A stretch of 8,314 bases of DNA from Methylococcus sp. UBA6136 (GTDB lineage Bacteria > Pseudomonadota > Gammaproteobacteria > Methylococcales > Methylococcaceae): the NCBI GenBank assembly GCA_002423305.1, contig DIVI01000154.1, positions 1 through 8,314 on the forward strand, written 5' to 3'. Below are positions 1 through 5,580 of the stretch, in pieces; the stretch's first letter is position 1, and every line of letters begins with the position of its first letter. The notes beneath the pieces were generated by a model. That model did no database searches, had not been told where the DNA came from, and worked only from the letters and a program-made list of their open reading frames with translations. The translations under genes and the position numbers were made by a program.

Positions 1-72
1 AGGGGATCCGAGGGATCGGTCAAGCTTATTTTCCATGTATTTCACCATCCAATTCGCTCTTGCTTTACCCAT
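1..72 (-). CDS. Possible 5' end of a divergent gene, cut by the window edge
   Basis: On the minus strand an ATG at 70-72 opens a frame that stays open for 24 codons to the left edge, beginning MGKARANWMVKYMENKLD. A TAA stop lies seven codons upstream of the ATG in this frame, and a TTG three codons upstream is an alternative start. The only Shine-Dalgarno-like string is a weak AGG about 10 nt upstream. The peptide is basic and amphipathic and I do not recognise it. Twenty-four open codons are not strong evidence. The support is the position: it would be divergent from the mutarotase gene, leaving a gap of about 77 bp for two promoters. Confidence 0.3.
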   Translation of the reverse strand, partial: MGKARANWMVKYMENKLDRSLGSP

Positions 73-149
73 GGACGCCAACCTATTGATTTAACGAATC
101 TCCTGGCTCAATCTGCATATTCTTAGAACTAACACGGCTACATGCACTC

Positions 150-1067
150 ATGACTCACCCCCTATCCGATTCCCTTCTTGATGCCATCAACGCCGTGCCT
201 GGTCTGCGCGTGTCTTCACAGGAACAGGCGCTCCCGACCATTCATTCCTGCAACTCATGGGGAGACTCCCAGGTCCTGTTACAAGGCGCTCAACTGCTGG
301 AATGGGCACCCCACGGGCAAACCCCAGTGGTTTGGCTCTCCCCAAACGCAAGATGGAGTCCAGGCAAATCACCTCGCGGGGGTGTTCCCATCTGCTGGCC
401 CTGGTTTGGTTCCCACCACATCAGAGAAGATTACCCCCCACACGGGATCGTTCGCGCCGCGTCATGGCAACTGATCAAGGCCAATCTATTGGAGAGTGTG
501 GGCCATAAACTCCATTTTCGATGGGTTCCCGATCTCACTCACAACGACTACTGGCCCTTCAACACTCCATTAGAGGTCCGCTACACGCTGGGCGATGCGT
601 GTGAAATCGAACTCATCACCCGCAATGACTCGCCAACGACTGTCACCGTGACTGAGGCACTCCACACCTACTTTGGCGTGGGCGATGTCCGCAAGGTGAC
701 GATTCGGGGCCTGGAGGAGTACGACTATCTCGATAAAGTGAATCGCAACCGGCGCCAACATCAATCCGGGCCAATCACCATCAGCGGCGAGACAGACCGC
801 GTCTATCTTTCGACCCAGAGCGACTGCTTCATTGAAGACCCCCTGCTCAACCGAATCATCCGCATCGAGAAACGCGGCAGCTTGTCGACAATCGTCTGGA
901 ATCCGTGGGATGAGAAGGCCAGACGATTGGGCGATCTAGGTGAGACCGACTTCCTCAGGATGGTCTGCGTGGAAAGCGGAAATGTCGCCGAGAACCGGAT
1001 CACCCTGAAACCCGGTGAGGAACATCGGCTTTGGGTGCGTTATTCGGTTTCCGTCCTCACGACATGA
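150..1067 (+). CDS. yeaD: D-hexose-6-phosphate mutarotase (YeaD family, aldose 1-epimerase fold)
   Basis: Cytoplasmic enzyme of the galactose-mutarotase-like superfamily that interconverts the alpha and beta anomers of hexose 6-phosphates such as glucose 6-phosphate. The 305-residue product has the usual length of the YeaD family. Family landmarks appear in order: a W-x-P-H stretch near 52-55, the GGVPICWPWFG block at 77-87, PPHGIVR at 96-102 with candidate catalytic His98, EALHTYF at 169-175 with His172, VWNPW near 250, and VCVESGN at 272-278 with Glu275 as the probable general base. All expected active-site residues seem present, so it should be functional. The ATG at 150 is preceded by no convincing Shine-Dalgarno; an ATG at 142 is out of frame. 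It converges on the TPR gene and has no visible link to the pilus genes. Confidence 0.93.
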   Translation: MTHPLSDSLLDAINAVPGLRVSSQEQALPTIHSCNSWGDSQVLLQGAQLLEWAPHGQTPVVWLSPNARWSPGKSPRGGVPICWPWFGSHHIREDYPPHGIVRAASWQLIKANLLESVGHKLHFRWVPDLTHNDYWPFNTPLEVRYTLGDACEIELITRNDSPTTVTVTEALHTYFGVGDVRKVTIRGLEEYDYLDKVNRNRRQHQSGPITISGETDRVYLSTQSDCFIEDPLLNRIIRIEKRGSLSTIVWNPWDEKARRLGDLGETDFLRMVCVESGNVAENRITLKPGEEHRLWVRYSVSVLTT

Positions 1068-1125
1068 GCCCGGCATCTATCAATTGGGCGGCACAGCTCT
1101 GCAATCAGTGAAAGCGAGGGAATGC
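1068..1125. other. Convergent gap between the mutarotase and TPR genes
   Basis: Fifty-eight bases separate two genes that converge, so both transcripts should end near here. I see a near-palindrome GCACAGCTCTGC (1091-1102, 10 of 12 positions self-complementary) but no stable GC stem followed by a T run on either strand. A rho-independent terminator therefore cannot be called. Confidence 0.4.
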
Positions 1126-1863
1126 CTACCCCAGCGCCTTGCGCGCAGCATCAATCCACGGCTTGTTCAATTGCAGGCTGTGTCGGTTGCCCGCCTTGGC
1201 GTCCTTCAGGATTTCCTCGAAAAGTTTTCGCGCTTCGGATTTCCGCCCCATGGCACTCAACAGCTGGGCATAACGGCATTTCACTTCTGCCCCACTTGCC
1301 GTCTGCTGCAAGCGGGCATACTCGGCCAATGCCGCCTGTTGCTCGCCCAGGCCCTCCAGCGCCCGTGCCAGGAGCAGTCGAGCGGGCGACTTCATCTCTT
1401 CCGGATGCGCCTGCGCCAATGTTTCCAGAGTTGCCTTGGCTGGACCGAACATACTCGCCTCGACCTGCGCACCGGCCAGTCCCAGCAAGACCACGGGATC
1501 GGTCCGATACATACCCGTCAGCGAACGCTCATAGAGTTCGATGGCCTCGCTGAGCTTGCCGTGACGAACGTATTCCTCCGCCAGCGCCACCCGATTCCCG
1601 ATCGTGTCTGAAATCTCCAACGCCTCTTGCCGCTCACGCAACGCCTTGCCGGGGTTCAGCGCCTTGCCCAACGCCCTCGCACCATCTGCCGCCACTCGAC
1701 TCTGGGTAAATTCCGGCAACAACACCATGATCACGTATAGCAGGCAGCCGATCAGCGGCACGAAGACAATCAGAAACACCCAATAAATCGGATAACCCCG
1801 TCGCAAGGCGTGGACCGCGAAACCGATTTGGACAAGCAACAAAAGAAGACCGGTGGTTTGCAT
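1126..1863 (-). CDS. Membrane-anchored tetratricopeptide-repeat protein of unknown role
   Basis: A 245-residue protein with two N-terminal hydrophobic segments (about 4-20 and 26-50) separated by a short basic hairpin HALRRGYP. This pair resembles the PLDc_N-type transmembrane hairpin. A soluble domain rich in TPR-like helix pairs follows, at roughly 90-117, 123-152, 159-190 and 192-222. Typical TPR spacing is seen in LAEEYVRHGKLSEAIELYERSL and in the later LL/ALxxxGxxxxA patterns. Such proteins usually act as scaffolds at the inner membrane, but the partner is unknown. The start is supported by GAGG (CCTC at 1871-1874 on the + strand) 7 nt upstream of the ATG. It lies 56 bp downstream of the DUF3124 gene on the same strand, so a two-gene operon is likely. 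The product ends KALG just before TAG. Confidence 0.8.
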   Translation of the reverse strand: MQTTGLLLLLVQIGFAVHALRRGYPIYWVFLIVFVPLIGCLLYVIMVLLPEFTQSRVAADGARALGKALNPGKALRERQEALEISDTIGNRVALAEEYVRHGKLSEAIELYERSLTGMYRTDPVVLLGLAGAQVEASMFGPAKATLETLAQAHPEEMKSPARLLLARALEGLGEQQAALAEYARLQQTASGAEVKCRYAQLLSAMGRKSEARKLFEEILKDAKAGNRHSLQLNKPWIDAARKALG

Positions 1864-1870
1864 GAAGAGA

Positions 1871-1874
1871 CCTC
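1871..1874 (-). promoter_or_regulatory. Ribosome binding site of the TPR gene
   Basis: On the minus strand the sequence reads TGAGGTCTCTTC followed by ATG. GAGG sits 7 nt before the start codon and supports the ATG at 1861-1863. Confidence 0.6.
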
Positions 1875-1919
1875 AGCGAAATACATGAACCCGAATCGGA
1901 GTGCCGCCAGGCGCTCCGA

Positions 1920-2396
1920 CTAAGGCTTTTCCTCCAGCACTCGCGCTGGACTATTGAAGGCAATGCCCTGGTTGTAGGTACTGTTGACCATGACCGCCTC
2001 GACAAACGCCGGCGATACGGGCACATCACTTTCCCACTCCACCAGAAAGCTGGCGCTGATACCGCCACTTCGATCCGACTCGCGAACGATGAATTCGGTC
2101 GACGCCATCGGCTTGAGCGTACTCGACTGCTTCAGATAGGACCGGACCAACTCACCCCCCGAACTGTAATAGTCCACGCGCCGGAGGGTGATGGGCGTTT
2201 TTTGATCCGGATTGCGCACGCTCAGCGTAGCTGTCAGGTTGAGCGTGAACCGCTTATCCCCATAAGGCACCTCAGAGTAGACCGGCACATAAAGTAGCTG
2301 CCCGCGCACCCTGCCGGTCTCCGCCATGGCCGAATTCGTCAGCGCCAACAAGATCAGCATCCACATTTGCCTGCTGCGACACACATCAACCCACAT
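1920..2396 (-). CDS. DUF3124 family secreted protein
   Basis: A 158-residue protein with an N-terminal signal peptide: Arg7 and Arg9, a hydrophobic stretch at 12-19, and a probable signal peptidase I site after Ala25 (NSAMA, then ET). It is therefore predicted to be periplasmic, or possibly outer. The mature part matches what I recall of DUF3124: YVPVYS at 36-41, YGD at 45-47, LxxTLSVRN around 54-62, VDYY at 74-77, STEF at 99-102, SGG at 110-112, VEW at 119-121 and EAVM at 133-136. The pattern of alternating hydrophobic positions suggests a small beta-sandwich. No biochemical function is established for the family as far as I know. It is first in a probable minus-strand pair with the TPR protein gene. 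Confidence 0.85.
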   Translation of the reverse strand: MWVDVCRSRQMWMLILLALTNSAMAETGRVRGQLLYVPVYSEVPYGDKRFTLNLTATLSVRNPDQKTPITLRRVDYYSSGGELVRSYLKQSSTLKPMASTEFIVRESDRSGGISASFLVEWESDVPVSPAFVEAVMVNSTYNQGIAFNSPARVLEEKP

Positions 2397-2533
2397 GAGT
2401 ACACCTTACGCCTAAAATAACTTGAGACTTGGCCAGGGAGTTTAATGGAAACCAGCCCGGCGGGTGGACGTGATCACCCATCGAGTCGGGTTATCATCCG
2501 CCACCTATCAAGAGTCATCCGGCCCCAACGACA
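2397..2533. other. Divergent intergenic region between the DUF3124 gene and the pilus unit
   Basis: About 137 bp lie between the minus-strand DUF3124 start and the + strand GTG at 2534. This is the only sizeable gap before the pilus genes, so a promoter in each direction is expected here. The visible candidates are poor: TTGAGA at 2422-2427 and TTTAAT at 2441-2446 are only 13 nt apart. I found no convincing -24/-12 sigma-54 element. An inverted repeat, GGGTG (2462-2466) and CACCC (2475-2479), contains the palindrome GTGATCAC (2470-2477) and could be an operator, but it may be chance. Confidence 0.4.
2402..2407 (-). promoter_or_regulatory. Ribosome binding site that decides the DUF3124 start
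   Basis: On the minus strand AAGGTG lies 5 nt before the ATG at 2394-2396. It favours this start over the internal Met11, which would leave a signal peptide with almost no basic n-region. Confidence 0.65.
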
Positions 2534-3019
2534 GTGAATCCAATCCACTTCAAAGCCCACCCCTATCTGGCAGGATGGGTCGAGCTACTGACCGACCCCT
2601 CATCCCAAAGTTTGGCCCAGATCATGGACCTCCTCGCCATTTTTCTGGCCAGCAACCTGCTCTGGGCGGCGGGGTTGCCCTGGCTGTTGCGCAAACTGGA
2701 AAAGCTGAAGCTATCGCCGATCAGGGCATACTGGATGTCGCTGCCCGCCTCCTTCCTCTATGCCCCGCTGATGCTCACGCTCATCCAGGACGTGCTCGGC
2801 CACAGCTTTGAATTCCGCAACCGCTGGTTTTTGCTGCTGATGATCCTGGTCAGCTCGCAAATGCTCGCCGCCTTTTATGCCTTCGCGCTGCGTCACCCCC
2901 GCAGCGGTGCCCCGATCGGACTCGAGTCGGGCCTCGCCGTATCGCTGTTCCTGCTACTGATCTCAATGCCGGCAGCACTCATCCTCATCGGCCTCAACGC
3001 ACTCATCCCGATTTTTTGA
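2534..3019 (+). CDS. Hypothetical four-helix inner-membrane protein at the head of the pilin cluster
   Basis: A 161-residue protein that I do not recognise. The profile shows four hydrophobic segments at about 33-52, 66-86, 98-118 and 134-158. Between the first two is a basic loop (RKLEKLKL, 53-60); RNR lies at 95-97 and RHPR at 120-123. The N-terminus is hydrophilic with no signal peptide. No catalytic or metal motif stands out. GTG at 2534 is the only standard start between the upstream in-frame TGA (2470-2472) and the first membrane segment, apart from an ATG at 2624 that would trim the N-terminus; no good Shine-Dalgarno precedes the GTG. Its TGA is 8 bp before the ATG of the first pseudopilin, so co-transcription with the pilus genes is likely. 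A role in pilus assembly is inference from position only. Confidence 0.72.
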   Translation: MNPIHFKAHPYLAGWVELLTDPSSQSLAQIMDLLAIFLASNLLWAAGLPWLLRKLEKLKLSPIRAYWMSLPASFLYAPLMLTLIQDVLGHSFEFRNRWFLLLMILVSSQMLAAFYAFALRHPRSGAPIGLESGLAVSLFLLLISMPAALILIGLNALIPIF

Positions 3020-3027
3020 GCCTTATC

Positions 3028-3558
3028 ATGAAATCTCAAAGTGGCTTCACCCTGATAGAGTTAATGATCACACTGACTGTGGCAGGAATTTTGATGATGG
3101 TGGCCGTTCCCAGCTATCGCGAATTCATTCAGTCAAACCGGATGACGACACAAGTAAACCTGCTTGTAGCAACCTTAAAGGCGGCACGAAGCGAGGCCAT
3201 AAAAAGAAGGAAGACGGTCACCGTTTGCAAAAGCAGCGACCAAGTCTCTTGTGCCTCATCGGGAGGATGGGAGCAAGGCTGGATTACAGTTGCCACTGAC
3301 ACCCCAACACCTTTGTTCATTCAAACTGGAGTTCCGGACCTCACAATACGTGGCAACACTTTTGTTAAAAACTCCATTACCTTCCTGAGCTCAGGGTATC
3401 TTAAGACGATGAACAATGGCACTCTGGTAGCGTGTGATGATCGCATCAAGAACTTTGCTTTGGACAGCCAGAAAATACGCAGCGTCATCATCAGCGTTAC
3501 AGGCCGCATCCAATCCAAGGTTGGCCCAAACAACTTGACCACCTGCACACCCAACTGA
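3028..3558 (+). CDS. fimU: GspH/FimT-family minor pseudopilin (FimU-like by position)
   Basis: Type IV pilus minor pilin of 176 residues. It has a short leader MKSQSG cleaved by the prepilin peptidase, then FTLIEL with Glu at mature position 5 (Glu11), and a hydrophobic N-terminal helix to about residue 29. RxAFRxxxS-like helix residues (TTQVNLLVATLKAARSEAI) and a C-terminal beta domain with four cysteines (VCKSS, SCASS, VACDD, TTCTP) fit GspH/FimT. ATG at 3028 is preferred over an in-frame TTG at 3016 because it gives the canonical six-residue leader; GAG at 3018-3020 is a modest ribosome site. In Pseudomonas the gene in this position is fimU, whose product helps form the tip-priming complex with PilV, PilW, PilX and PilE. 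The C-terminal motif reads GRIQ (159-162), not the GRxR described for DNA-binding FimT. Confidence 0.9.
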   Translation: MKSQSGFTLIELMITLTVAGILMMVAVPSYREFIQSNRMTTQVNLLVATLKAARSEAIKRRKTVTVCKSSDQVSCASSGGWEQGWITVATDTPTPLFIQTGVPDLTIRGNTFVKNSITFLSSGYLKTMNNGTLVACDDRIKNFALDSQKIRSVIISVTGRIQSKVGPNNLTTCTPN

Positions 3559-3563
3559 CCCAA

Positions 3564-4103
3564 TTGTCGCCATTCCACAACGCCCCCGACAAACATCAAC
3601 CAGCTCTCCACGACATCCAGAAAAGTGGAATTCATCAGTGCGGCGTTGGATTGATTGAAGTCCTCGTCGCGCTCCTGGTTTTATCGTTCGGATTGCTCGG
3701 CATTGCAGCCATGCAAGCTGCCGCCTTGCGCAATAATCATAGTGCCGCAGAACGCAGCATGGGCGCCATACTCTCCCACTCAATCATCGACAGCCTAAGA
3801 GCCAACCGAACTGGAGCCCTAAATGGTGACTACAACTCATCCTTACCTCAAAGTGGCTGCAACGTCCCTAGCGGTGGGTCCTTAGCGCAAAACGATCTCA
3901 GAGTGTGGCTCGAGTCCATGCAATTACGGGATACAAACGCGGGCATTCGGGGCGTGATGTCTGGCAGTGCCTGCGGCAGCGTCAATTGCACAGCTTCAGG
4001 TTTCTGTAGCATCACTATTCGCTGGGATGATTGCCGTGGCATCCATAACTCCACCCAAGCAGAGTGTCAAACCCAAAAAATGATCACCGAGACACAGCTT
4101 TGA
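3564..4103 (+). CDS. pilV: Minor pilin PilV (type IV pilus assembly/tip complex)
   Basis: A 179-residue prepilin with a 27-residue leader ending HQCG, then VGLIEVLVALLVLSFG. Gly27 is the -1 residue and Glu32 is mature Glu5. The tail SITIRWDD at about 150-157 and the C-terminal ETQL are typical of PilV. Cysteines are frequent in the globular part and could form disulfides in the periplasm. The start is unusual: no ATG or GTG lies between the upstream in-frame stops near 3436 and the pilin helix. TTG at 3564 is the only standard start, and no Shine-Dalgarno precedes it. A CTG at 3555 overlaps the TGA of the preceding gene and is in frame. Translation probably depends on ribosomes finishing the upstream gene. 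PilV acts in the tip/initiation complex and is thought to link the other minor pilins. Confidence 0.9.
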   Translation: MSPFHNAPDKHQPALHDIQKSGIHQCGVGLIEVLVALLVLSFGLLGIAAMQAAALRNNHSAAERSMGAILSHSIIDSLRANRTGALNGDYNSSLPQSGCNVPSGGSLAQNDLRVWLESMQLRDTNAGIRGVMSGSACGSVNCTASGFCSITIRWDDCRGIHNSTQAECQTQKMITETQL

Positions 4104-5044
4104 ATGGCGGACTAGACCACAACGTACGTCGTCCGATCATTAATCGGGGGATCACGCTAGTTGAACTCATGATCGCCATGATGCTTGGCCTACTGGTGAT
4201 TGCGGGTGTCGGCAGCCTGTTTCTGGCTAATAAACAGGCATACCAGGTATCTGAAGGACTGAGCGAATATCAGGAAAATGTTCGCTACTTATTTGAGATG
4301 ATCACAAAAGACATCCGCCAAGCCGATGGGACACCCTGCAGAAAACGGGACAGTAAATTCGGCCCGCAATCCAGCATCATCGGCCTCGACTGGGGCAGCG
4401 GCATCCGCGGGTACACCAGCAACGAAAGCGCAGAATCGAAAGACCCCCCGTTTGGCACAGGAACAGCTGACCGTATACGGGGCACCGACGCACTGCGAGT
4501 CACTGGCTCAACCGGAAAGATTTACAAAGTGACTCAACACTCAGGTGACGTATTCAGTCTTGATGGAAACCCAAATGGCAGTTTTTTTATTGCGTGCTCA
4601 CTGGACAGCGCAACTGTATTCAAGGCGACAGTTAACAACTCAACGCTTACGGATTCGTCAGGAACAACCAGCGGGCAGTATCTTCAGGACAGCCAAATCA
4701 GCGGCTTTTCCCAAGCCTTTTGGTACCTGGGATGCAATGGCTTGGCCAGTTGCGATTCTGCGGATGGTCGTTCGATCTACCGAGCCAAGAATAACCTGGC
4801 ATCCAGCGGTGGCGAATCCCCCAACCCCATAGTCAATGGGGTCAAGAGTCTTCAATTTGAATATTTGATCAAAGGTGCCGATGAATATGCTGAGACAGTA
4901 GAGTACTGGCCCTCCGTCATTGCGGTCCGGGTAAGCCTGGACTTATTTCCGCCTAAAAGTGAGTCCAATGCAGGCGATCTGGCGCAGCAGCCAACCTCAA
5001 GGCTGACCCATGTTATTGGCCTTCGAAATCGAATACAGCCGTGA
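4064..5044 (+). CDS. pilW: Minor pilin PilW (type IV pilus assembly/tip complex)
   Basis: Prepilin-type protein with the motif RG, then ITLVELMIAMMLGLLVIAGVG (cleavage after Gly29, Glu34 as mature Glu5, counted from the GTG). The helix continues into LFLANKQAYQ and is followed by the PilW landmarks RYLFEMITKDIRQAD, a nearby Cys, and DALRVTG. The C-terminus has the usual VIAVRVSLDL strand and ends HVIGLRNRIQP. There are two possible starts: GTG at 4064 (326 aa, 40-nt overlap with pilV, 29-residue leader) or TTG at 4100 (314 aa, 17-residue leader, TTGA overlap with the pilV stop). The second gives a more usual leader and matches the 4-nt overlaps of the next two genes, so I lean to it, but neither has a clear ribosome site. 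PilW works with PilX and PilY1 at the pilus tip. Confidence 0.9.
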   Translation: MSNPKNDHRDTALNGGLDHNVRRPIINRGITLVELMIAMMLGLLVIAGVGSLFLANKQAYQVSEGLSEYQENVRYLFEMITKDIRQADGTPCRKRDSKFGPQSSIIGLDWGSGIRGYTSNESAESKDPPFGTGTADRIRGTDALRVTGSTGKIYKVTQHSGDVFSLDGNPNGSFFIACSLDSATVFKATVNNSTLTDSSGTTSGQYLQDSQISGFSQAFWYLGCNGLASCDSADGRSIYRAKNNLASSGGESPNPIVNGVKSLQFEYLIKGADEYAETVEYWPSVIAVRVSLDLFPPKSESNAGDLAQQPTSRLTHVIGLRNRIQP

Positions 5045-5580
5045 AAACGACCATCCACCCGGCAAACTACACCAAAAGCCGAGGCATTGCACTAATCGTC
5101 TCACTGCTTCTGCTCTTGGTTATCACCCTTCTTGCGCTGGCGGGTTTGCGAGGAACAACACTACAAGAACATATGAGCGGAAACCTATATGCCAGAGGGC
5201 TGGCTTTCCAAGCGACTGAATCGGCCTTGCGATACGGCGAGGACGCAGTCAAAAACTCACCACAAAACTTCAAAAGCAATAAATGCATTGACACGGATCC
5301 TCCGCCCAACATACCAACATGGACAACAACATCGAGATCATTCTGGACTTGGATGCAAGACAAAAAACCAGAATATAGGGTCGAGAATTTGGGAAGAGGC
5401 CCCGGTTGGGGTAACGAGGCAGAGTGCGACGGCGGCTCTGACGCTAGCCAATATGGCAGCCGTTGCGGAGAGCTACCGGAAGCCTGCTATTACAGAATCG
5501 CGGGGCGAAGTCCACGCGACGATGGGAGAGCTGATGTTCAGTTAGAAATCATAGTCCGCCGACGATTGGAGCAGAAATGA
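5041..5580 (+). CDS. pilX: Minor pilin PilX (type IV pilus assembly/tip complex)
   Basis: A 179-residue prepilin-like protein. The leader ends KSRG (Gly15), followed by the hydrophobic segment IALIVSLLLLLVITLLALAG (16-35) and RGTTLQEHMSGN, then AFQATESALR, the signature PilX_N block. Mature position 5 is Val20 rather than Glu, which is normal for PilX. The C-terminal domain contains CYYRIAGRS and ends in a strand with VRRR. Cysteines at the CID, ECD, RCG and ACY positions may pair. GTG at 5041 overlaps the pilW stop as GTGA, with no good ribosome site, so coupling to pilW is likely. PilX is needed for full pilus assembly in known systems and acts next to PilW and PilY1. Confidence 0.9.
   Translation: MKTTIHPANYTKSRGIALIVSLLLLLVITLLALAGLRGTTLQEHMSGNLYARGLAFQATESALRYGEDAVKNSPQNFKSNKCIDTDPPPNIPTWTTTSRSFWTWMQDKKPEYRVENLGRGPGWGNEAECDGGSDASQYGSRCGELPEACYYRIAGRSPRDDGRADVQLEIIVRRRLEQK
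5568..5571 (+). promoter_or_regulatory. Ribosome binding site of pilY1
   Basis: GGAG lies 5 nt before the ATG at 5577, inside the end of pilX. It is the clearest Shine-Dalgarno in the pilus unit. No other ATG, GTG or TTG occurs in frame between the upstream TGA (5532-5534) and this ATG, so it fixes the pilY1 start. Confidence 0.7.

Noticed and set aside
1091..1102. Near-palindrome as a terminator between the convergent genes
   Set aside because: Too short, imperfect, and not followed by a T run on either strand.
1015..1611. 198-codon open frame on the + strand across the gap and the TPR gene
   Set aside because: It is antisense to a well-supported TPR gene with a good ribosome site, and the peptide shows no domain or sensible composition. 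High GC explains the open frame.
1634..2068. 144-codon minus-strand frame spanning the two minus-strand genes
   Set aside because: It overlaps the DUF3124 and TPR genes in another frame, and the product is Arg/Ser-rich low-quality sequence.
2422..2446. TTGAGA/TTTAAT as a sigma-70 promoter for the pilus unit
   Set aside because: The spacing is 13 nt, well short of the usual 16-18, and both boxes match poorly.
2464..2811. 115-codon + strand frame overlapping the membrane protein gene
   Set aside because: The alternative frame gives a Pro/Gly/His-rich peptide without structure, while the overlapping frame encodes four clear membrane segments.
3011..3019. T run at the end of the membrane protein gene as a terminator
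   Set aside because: ATTTTTTGA has no GC-rich hairpin before it and is followed at once by the ribosome site and ATG of the next gene.
3391..3783. 130-codon minus-strand frame across the fimU/pilV junction
   Set aside because: It is antisense to two recognised pilins and no homology or motif is visible.
5189..5545. 118-codon + strand frame inside pilX
   Set aside because: Shadow frame of pilX, whose N-terminal signature is unmistakable.
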